Shown here in pieces: positions 58,952 to 64,000 of a DNA stretch of 64,000 nt (positions are counted from its first letter, which is position 1; each line of letters begins with the position of its first letter). Position numbers and translations under genes: made by a program. The notes beneath the pieces were generated by a model. The model had not been told where the DNA came from. It saw only the letters and a program-made list of their open reading frames with translations, and ran no database searches. Location: NCBI RefSeq assembly GCF_004011505.1, contig NZ_SAUN01000001.1:8149501-8213500 (forward strand), given 5' to 3'. The DNA is from Nonomuraea polychroma (GTDB lineage Bacteria; Actinomycetota; Actinomycetes; Streptosporangiales; Streptosporangiaceae).

Positions 58952-59430
58952 CAGCCCTCCGGCTCCCTCGTCCAGCGGCCGGTCTTCCCGCCGAGCTTCT
59001 CCTCCACCCGCACATCGGTGATCACCGCGGCCGGATCCACTGCCTTGACCATGTCGATCAGGGCGAGCGCCGCCACCGAGACCGCCGTCAGCGCCTCCAT
59101 CTCCACACCGGTGCGGTCGGCCGTCTTCACCCGGCAGGTGATCGCCACGCCCCAGTCCTCGACGTCCAGCGTGACCTTCACCCCGTGCAACGCGATCGGA
59201 TGGCAGAGCGGGATCAGGTCGGGCGTACGCTTCGCCCCCATGATCCCCGCGATGCGCGCCACCCCGAGCGCGTCGCCCTTGGGCACCTCCCCCGACCGCA
59301 GCAGCGCGACCACCTCGGCCGACAGCAGCACCCGCCCGGTGGCCACGGCACTACGCGCGGATACGTCCTTGGCGGACACGTCCACCATGCGCGCGGCACC
59401 CGTCTCGTCAATATGTGTCAGTTCGCTCAC
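58951..59430 (-). CDS. moaC: Cyclic pyranopterin monophosphate synthase MoaC
   Basis: This 159-aa MoaC has ARMVDVSAKDVSARSAVATG (~13-32), GDALGVARIAGIMGAKRTPD (~53-72) and IPLCHPIALHGVKVTLDVED (~74-93). VKTADRTGVEMEALTAVSVA (~102-121) and the catalytic-Lys segment LIDMVKAVDPAA follow. It makes cyclic pyranopterin monophosphate in the first phase of molybdenum cofactor synthesis. The start overlaps the moeA stop by 4 bp. Confidence 0.95.
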   Translation of the reverse strand: MSELTHIDETGAARMVDVSAKDVSARSAVATGRVLLSAEVVALLRSGEVPKGDALGVARIAGIMGAKRTPDLIPLCHPIALHGVKVTLDVEDWGVAITCRVKTADRTGVEMEALTAVSVAALALIDMVKAVDPAAVITDVRVEEKLGGKTGRWTREPEG

Positions 59431-60614
59431 AGCCGGATCACCTCCACCTCGGCGCCGCCGGGGACCTCGGTCACGTCCTCGGGCACCACGATCAGCGCGT
59501 TCGCGGAGGCCAGGGCGGCCAGCTGGTGGGAGCCCTGCCCGTGCACCGGCGAGACGGTGCCGTCAGAGGCGAGCACGCCCCTCAGGTACGACCGCCGCCC
59601 CGCGGGCGAGCGCAGCGCACTCGTGACGTACGCGGTCACCGCCTCCGGCAGGCCGCCGGGCAGCCCGCGCATCTTGTCGAGCGCAGGGCGTACGAACAGC
59701 ATGAAAGAGACGTAAGACGACACCGGATTGCCGGGCAGGGCGAAGATCGGCACCTGGTCCTCTCCCAGGACGCCGAACCCCTGCGGCATCCCCGGCTGCA
59801 TGGCGACCTTCTCGAAACGTACGGTGCCCAGCGGCGACAGAGCCTCCTTGACCGGCTCGTAAGCCCCCATCGAGACCCCGCCGCTGGTGATGATCGCATC
59901 GGCCCGCACCAGGTGCGTGTCGAGCCGGTCGAGCAGAACCGCGGGATCGTCCCCCACGGAGCCCGCACGGAAGCCCTCAGCGCCCGCCTCCCGCACCGCG
60001 GCCGTCAACGTGAAGCTGTTGGAATCCCAGATCTGTCCGGGAGCGAGCTGCCCGCCCGGCTCCACCAGCTCGGCGCCCGTGGAGATGACGACGACCCGAG
60101 GCCGCGGCCGCGCCCACACACGCCGCCGTCCCACCCCGGCGATGATCCCCAGCTGCGCCGCGCCGATCACCGTGCCGGGCTTGAGCACGACATCACCGGC
60201 CTGGACGTCTTCGCCCGCCCGGCGGATCGCATTGCCTTTCTGGACGGGACGGTCGATCGTCACGGAGACCGTCCCTCCGTTCGTCCACTCGACCGGCACC
60301 ACGGCATCGGCGCCGGCCGGAACGGGAGCCCCGGTCATGATGCGTACGGCGTGCCCCGGCCCCACGGCCCGCAGCTCGACGGACCCGGCCGCCACGTCGT
60401 CGATCACCGGCAACGTAACCGGAATTTCGGAAACGTCCGAAGCCCGGACGGCATAGCCATCCATGGCCGAGTTGTCGAACGGCGGCAGCGGCACCGGCGA
60501 CGACACCTCCTCGGCCAGCGTGGCCCCCAGCGCCTGCTCCAGCTCGAGCTCCAGCGGCGCCAGAGGACGCACGGTGGCCAGGATCTCGGCCAGATGCGCG
60601 TCAACCGATTTCAT
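59427..60614 (-). CDS. moeA: Molybdopterin molybdenumtransferase MoeA
   Basis: In this 395-aa MoeA, domain III/I pieces are PFDNSAMDGYAVRASDVSEI (~45-64), AVRIMTGAPVPAGADAVVPV (~92-111), RRAGEDVQAGDVVLKPGTVI, and the domain III motif VISTGAELVEPGGQLAPGQI. ITSGGVSMGAYEPVKEAL and FALPGNPVSSYVSFMLFVRP (~283-302) follow. It inserts molybdate into adenylated molybdopterin. It overlaps galU by 14 bp upstream and moaC downstream. Confidence 0.95.
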   Translation of the reverse strand: MKSVDAHLAEILATVRPLAPLELELEQALGATLAEEVSSPVPLPPFDNSAMDGYAVRASDVSEIPVTLPVIDDVAAGSVELRAVGPGHAVRIMTGAPVPAGADAVVPVEWTNGGTVSVTIDRPVQKGNAIRRAGEDVQAGDVVLKPGTVIGAAQLGIIAGVGRRRVWARPRPRVVVISTGAELVEPGGQLAPGQIWDSNSFTLTAAVREAGAEGFRAGSVGDDPAVLLDRLDTHLVRADAIITSGGVSMGAYEPVKEALSPLGTVRFEKVAMQPGMPQGFGVLGEDQVPIFALPGNPVSSYVSFMLFVRPALDKMRGLPGGLPEAVTAYVTSALRSPAGRRSYLRGVLASDGTVSPVHGQGSHQLAALASANALIVVPEDVTEVPGGAEVEVIRL

Positions 60615-61503
60615 CGAGGAACTCCCGCAACCACGGCACGAACTCCCCCGCCAGATCCTCCCGATCCGCCGCGAACTTCACCACGGTCCGCAAGTAGTCG
60701 AGCTTGTCTCCCGTGTCGTACCGCCGCCCCCTGAACAACACCCCGTGCACCGGCCCGCCCTCGCCGGACCCGCGACCGGCGAGCGTGCGCAGCGCGTCGG
60801 TGAGCTGGATCTCGCCCCCGCGCCCAGGCGGAGTGTTCTCCAGCACCTCGAACACCGCAGGATCGATCACATAACGCCCGATGATGGCCCAATTGGACGG
60901 CGCCTCGTCGACCGGCGGCTTCTCCACCAGATCGGTCACCCGCACGACGTCATCCTCGGAGGTGGCCTCGATGGTCGCGACGCCGTACAGCGAGACCTGT
61001 TCCTTGGGCACCTCCATCAGCGCGATCACACTGCCGCCGAACGTGTCGCGTACCTCTATCATGCGTTTGAGCAGCGCGTCGCGCCGGTCGATCAGGTCGT
61101 CGCCGAGCAGGCAGGCGAAGGGATGGTCGCCGACGTGCTGCTTGGCGCACAACACCGCGTGGCCGAGCCCCTTCGGCTCGCCCTGCCGGACGTAGTGGAG
61201 CGTCGCCAGCGAGGCCGGCTCGCGCACCTGGGACAACCGGTGCTCGTCGCCCTTGGCCTCGAGGGCCTCCTCCAGCTCGAACGCGCGGTCGAAATGGTCC
61301 TCGATGGAGCGTTTGTTCTTGCCGGTGACCATGAGCACGTCGAGCAGCCCGGCGGAGGCGGCCTCCTCGACGACATACTGGATCGCGGGCTTGTCGACGA
61401 TGGGCAACATCTCCTTGGGTGTCGCCTTGGTCGCCGGGAGGAACCGGGTGCCCAGACCCGCGGCGGGCACGACGGCTTTCGTCACAGGGTCGAAGTCAGC
61501 CAT
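60601..61503 (-). CDS. galU: UTP-glucose-1-phosphate uridylyltransferase GalU
   Basis: This 300-aa enzyme has the nucleotidyltransferase start VTKAVVPAAGLGTRFLPATK (~7-26), then PKEMLPIVDKPAIQYVVEEA, VRQGEPKGLGHAVLCAKQHV and FACLLGDDLIDRR (catalytic Asp ~133). VVRVTDLVEKPPVDEAPSNW and GRGGEIQLTDALRTLAG complete it. It makes UDP-glucose for wall and glycan precursors. It is the first gene of the galU-moeA-moaC-mog unit and divergent from the 5-formyl-THF cyclo-ligase; the 24-bp gap leaves little room, so promoters must overlap. Confidence 0.95.
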   Translation of the reverse strand: MADFDPVTKAVVPAAGLGTRFLPATKATPKEMLPIVDKPAIQYVVEEAASAGLLDVLMVTGKNKRSIEDHFDRAFELEEALEAKGDEHRLSQVREPASLATLHYVRQGEPKGLGHAVLCAKQHVGDHPFACLLGDDLIDRRDALLKRMIEVRDTFGGSVIALMEVPKEQVSLYGVATIEATSEDDVVRVTDLVEKPPVDEAPSNWAIIGRYVIDPAVFEVLENTPPGRGGEIQLTDALRTLAGRGSGEGGPVHGVLFRGRRYDTGDKLDYLRTVVKFAADREDLAGEFVPWLREFLDEIG

Positions 61504-61527
61504 GAGTAGACCCTAGTGGAGGGACCT

Positions 61528-62097
61528 GTGGACAAGCTCAACCTGCGCCGCGAGCTGAACGCGGCGCGTAGCTCACTCTCCCCCGAGCAGTTGCGGGCAA
61601 ACGCCATCAAGGTCCGCGAAACGCTGCTGGAGCAGCCGTGGGTTCAGATGGCCGGTCTGGTGGCCTGCTACTGGTCGACGGGGGTGGAGCCGGAAACGCA
61701 CGGGCTCGTGTTCGCTCTCTGGAAACACGGCGCCACGGTGATCCTTCCCGTGCTCCGCGAGGACTATGACCTGGATTGGGCAGTTTACGACGGACCAGAC
61801 ACGCTCGCACCGGGTCGCTTCGGGATCATGGAGCCCATCGACACACGCCGCGGCGTCGACGCCATCCGCACGGCCGCCCTGGTGATCGTGCCCGCACTGG
61901 CAGTCGACCGGCGTACGGGGGTGCGGCTCGGCCGCGGCGGCGGCTCGTACGATCGTGCCCTGGCCAGGGTCGGCCCGAACGTTCCCACGGTGGCCCTGCT
62001 GCATGACGGCGAGTTGATCGACGGCATCCCCGCGGAGCCGCACGATCGACGAGTCCGATATGCCATGACACCGGCGGGACTCACTAGTCTTATGTGA
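61528..62097 (+). CDS. 5-formyltetrahydrofolate cyclo-ligase
   Basis: This 189-aa protein starts at GTG 61528, placed 6 bp after GGAGGG; a GTG four codons upstream is less likely. KLNLRRELNAARSSLSPEQL is the N-terminal helix. The ATP/substrate-site blocks are ATVILPVLREDYDLDWAVYD and LVIVPALAVDRRTGVRLGRG, followed by GGSYDRALARV (~135-160), the family signature. It converts 5-formyl-THF to methenyl-THF with ATP. The same gene stands beside galU in mycobacteria (Rv0992c). Confidence 0.9.
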   Translation: MDKLNLRRELNAARSSLSPEQLRANAIKVRETLLEQPWVQMAGLVACYWSTGVEPETHGLVFALWKHGATVILPVLREDYDLDWAVYDGPDTLAPGRFGIMEPIDTRRGVDAIRTAALVIVPALAVDRRTGVRLGRGGGSYDRALARVGPNVPTVALLHDGELIDGIPAEPHDRRVRYAMTPAGLTSLM

Positions 62098-62120
62098 ACG
62101 AAAGTACGAGAGGGGGCCAG

Positions 62121-63626
62121 ATGACGCTTGATGTCTGGCTCCTTATCGGTGCTGTCATTGTCATCGCGGCCATCGCGTCCGTACGCATCGCGCATCGTAT
62201 GGGCCTGCCCAGCCTCTTGGTGTTCCTGGGCTTCGGTGTGCTGCTGGGAGAATCCGGCTTCGGGATCCTCTTCGACAACCCACACGTGGCGCGGGAAATC
62301 GGCCTCACCGCACTGGCCGTCATCCTGGCCGAGGGCGGGCTCACCACCAACTGGTCCCATGTGCGGCGTTCGGTCCCCTTGGCCCTGGTGCTGGCGACCG
62401 TGGGCGTGACGGTCAGCATCGTCGTGGTGGCACTGACCGCACTGGGACTGCTCGGGCTCCCCCCGAACGCGGCGCTGATCCTCGGCGCGGTGCTGGCCTC
62501 CACGGACGCGGCGGCCGTCTTCTCCGTCCTGCGGCGACTGCCGCTGCCGCCGCGGCTGGCCGGCGTCCTGGAGGCGGAGTCGGGCTTCAACGACGCGCCG
62601 ACCGTGATCGCCGTGGTGCTGCTCAGCGGGGCGGCGAACTCGTCGCCGACGGTCGGAACGTTCCTTCTGGAGACCTCCGTCGAGCTGATCATCGGCGCGG
62701 CGGTCGGCCTCGCGATCGGCCCGGCCGGCGCGTACGCACTGCGCCGCGTCGCGCTCCCCGCCTCCGGCCTCTACCCGATCGCCGTGCTCGCGCTCACCTT
62801 CGTCTCGTACGGCGGTGCCGTGTTGCTGCACGGCTCCGGCTTCCTGGCCGTTTACCTGTCGGCGCTCATCCTGGGCAACTCGCGGCTGCCGCACCGGGCG
62901 GCGACCAGGGGCTTCGCGGAGGGCGCCGCGTGGCTGGCCCAGATCGGGCTGTTCGTCATGCTGGGACTGCTGGCCAGCCCCAAGGAGATGCCGTCGGCCG
63001 TCATACCCGGCCTGATCACCGGCACCGTCCTGGTGCTCCTGGCCCGCCCGCTCTCCGTGCTGGTGAGCTCCCTGCTGTCGTGGGCGTTGCGGCAAGGCTG
63101 GGCGAACTGGCGCGAGCAGGCGTTCCTGTCGTGGGCAGGGCTGCGGGGCGCGATCCCGATCGTGCTCGCCACCATTCCCTGGGCGGCCGGCGTCGAGGGC
63201 TCCAAGGAGATCTTCAACCAGGTCTTCGTGATCGTCATCGTGTTCACCCTGCTCCAGGGCCCGACGCTGCCGTTCGTGGCCCGGCTGCTCAGAGTCGCCG
63301 CTCCAGGCGAGGCACACGACCTCGCGGTGGAGGCGGCGCCGCTGGAGGAGCTCAAGGCGGACCTGCTGCAGGTACGCGTGCCGCCCGGGTCACGCCTGCA
63401 CGGCGTGGAGATCTTCGAGCTGCGCTTCCCCGCGGGCGCCCAGGTGACCTTGATCGTGCGCGACGGCAAATCGTTCGTGCCCACCAGCACCACCCGGGTC
63501 AGAGCGGACGACCAGCTCCTCATCGTCACCACCGCCGCCTGCCGCGACCAGGTCGAACGCCGCTTGCGCGCGGTCAGCCGCAGCGGCAAGCTCGCTGGTT
63601 GGTACGGGGAGCGGGGGTTGGAATAG
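62121..63626 (+). CDS. Cation/proton antiporter, CPA1 (NhaP2/CvrA-like) with TrkA-C domain
   Basis: This 501-aa protein has about 12-13 membrane helices (residues 5-385). Conserved transport blocks are GFGVLLGESGFGILFDNPHV, ASTDAAAVFSVLRRL (~126-140) and ESGFNDAPTVIAVVLL with the ND pair (~152-168). LRGAIPIVLATIPW marks a late helix. Residues ~400-490 form a cytoplasmic TrkA-C (RCK-C) domain, LLQVRVPPGSRLHGVEIFEL and DDQLLIVTTAACRDQVERRL, which binds nucleotide-like ligands in potassium/proton antiporters. K+ export is therefore most likely. Its ATG is 23 bp after the cyclo-ligase stop, with AGAGGGGG as ribosome site. Confidence 0.9.
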   Translation: MTLDVWLLIGAVIVIAAIASVRIAHRMGLPSLLVFLGFGVLLGESGFGILFDNPHVAREIGLTALAVILAEGGLTTNWSHVRRSVPLALVLATVGVTVSIVVVALTALGLLGLPPNAALILGAVLASTDAAAVFSVLRRLPLPPRLAGVLEAESGFNDAPTVIAVVLLSGAANSSPTVGTFLLETSVELIIGAAVGLAIGPAGAYALRRVALPASGLYPIAVLALTFVSYGGAVLLHGSGFLAVYLSALILGNSRLPHRAATRGFAEGAAWLAQIGLFVMLGLLASPKEMPSAVIPGLITGTVLVLLARPLSVLVSSLLSWALRQGWANWREQAFLSWAGLRGAIPIVLATIPWAAGVEGSKEIFNQVFVIVIVFTLLQGPTLPFVARLLRVAAPGEAHDLAVEAAPLEELKADLLQVRVPPGSRLHGVEIFELRFPAGAQVTLIVRDGKSFVPTSTTRVRADDQLLIVTTAACRDQVERRLRAVSRSGKLAGWYGERGLE

Positions 63627-63695
63627 CTATTTGACCGGATCGGTTACCATTAGCAGTCGCAACGCTCGAGTGCCAAATTCTGAAGGAGGAGCCGC

Positions 63696-64000
63696 GTGCC
63701 GACTTACCAGTACGCCTGTAACGACTGCGGTGAGCAGCTCGAGGTCGTTCAGAAGTTCAGCGACGACGCGTTGACGGTGTGCCCGAGCTGCCAGGGTAAC
63801 CTGCGGAAGGTGTTCTCCGCGGTCGGCATCGTGTTCAAGGGCTCCGGCTTCTACCGGACCGACAACCGCACGTCGTCCTCTTCTTCGTCTTCGTCGTCCT
63901 CCAACGGGTCGTCTTCCGACGGATCGTCGAAGTCTTCGGAGAGCAAGTCCTCCTCCTCGGACTCCTCCAGCTCCTCCACCCCGGCCGCGGCACCCGCCGC
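63696..64000 (+). CDS. FmdB-family zinc-ribbon protein (cut by window edge)
   Basis: GTG at 63696 follows AAGGAGGA by 5 bp. The N-terminal zinc ribbon starts PTYQYACNDCGEQLEVVQKF and continues CPSCQGNLRKVFSAVGIVFK, giving two CxxC pairs as in FmdB/CxxC-CxxC regulatory proteins. GSGFYRTDNR follows, then a long Ser-rich, Lys/Asp-spotted tail (from ~residue 62) and an Ala/Pro stretch where the window ends. The family is implicated in regulation (FmdB), but its role in actinomycetes is unproven. Confidence 0.88.
   Translation, partial: MPTYQYACNDCGEQLEVVQKFSDDALTVCPSCQGNLRKVFSAVGIVFKGSGFYRTDNRTSSSSSSSSSSNGSSSDGSSKSSESKSSSSDSSSSSTPAAAPA

Overview
The window is GC-rich DNA from an actinomycete, most likely a filamentous Streptosporangiaceae/Nonomuraea-type organism. 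This rests on codon bias, F420-type enzymes, SARP and WYL regulators, GTG/TTG starts, and a conserved actinobacterial housekeeping block at both edges. The left edge holds the C-terminus of an actinobacterial protein O-mannosyltransferase. The right edge (57-64 kb) holds sepX/glpR-like, rimJ-like, mog, moaC, moeA, galU, 5-formyl-THF cyclo-ligase, a cation/proton antiporter and an FmdB zinc-ribbon gene. In Mycobacterium the equivalent genes (around Rv0992c-Rv1002c) lie only a few genes apart. Here about 56 kb of accessory DNA separates the mannosyltransferase from sepX, and a tRNA-Ala gene at 56.93-57.00 kb marks the right border.

0.7-25.9 kb is a dense run of small, mostly intact accessory genes built as regulator/target pairs. 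Examples are two MerR genes with SoxR-like boxes facing a metallo-hydrolase and a methyltransferase, a YCII/DGPF protein overlapping an ECF-type sigma factor, and a WYL regulator facing a VOC protein across a perfect 25-bp palindrome. Others are TetR-HAD, AraC/LysE, DUF2000/AsnC and AsnC/alcohol dehydrogenase. Also present are phosphotransferase-like kinases, a NUDIX enzyme, DinB, a deazaflavin-type oxidoreductase, a secreted homologue of neutral zinc metallopeptidases that has lost its catalytic motif, and a DUF6069 membrane protein with a repeated RGYE tail.

26-36 kb is decaying. An intact IS3-type element (26940-28442) splits a membrane-protein gene into two recognisable halves. Around it are remnants of TetR, MmyB-like, WD40, SARP, D-2-hydroxyacid dehydrogenase and several transposase genes. 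A cyclase-family gene, a prephenate dehydratase and a two-part hypothetical protein remain intact.

35.6-57 kb looks like a serial integration site for tyrosine-recombinase elements at tRNA-Ala(CGC). It holds three integrase remnants (one with the nucleophile Tyr replaced by Asp), a 145-bp direct repeat containing the last 42 nt of the tRNA gene, a third copy of the tRNA trailer hairpin, and four copies of an intergenic repeat with two half-sites at an invariant 22-bp pitch. Cargo between the scars includes TetR/DHFR-like, two lipoproteins, GNAT, a TIGR02569-like kinase, an MBL-PhzF pair (PhzF frameshifted), an alpha/beta hydrolase facing a ClpX-type zinc-finger/HTH protein, an ECF sigma/anti-sigma-like pair, a Cys-rich secreted protein, and IS66, ISKra4 and other transposase material. 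No complete CRISPR array, toxin-antitoxin operon or intact conjugation system was seen. All frameshifts were read by eye and could in principle be sequencing errors.
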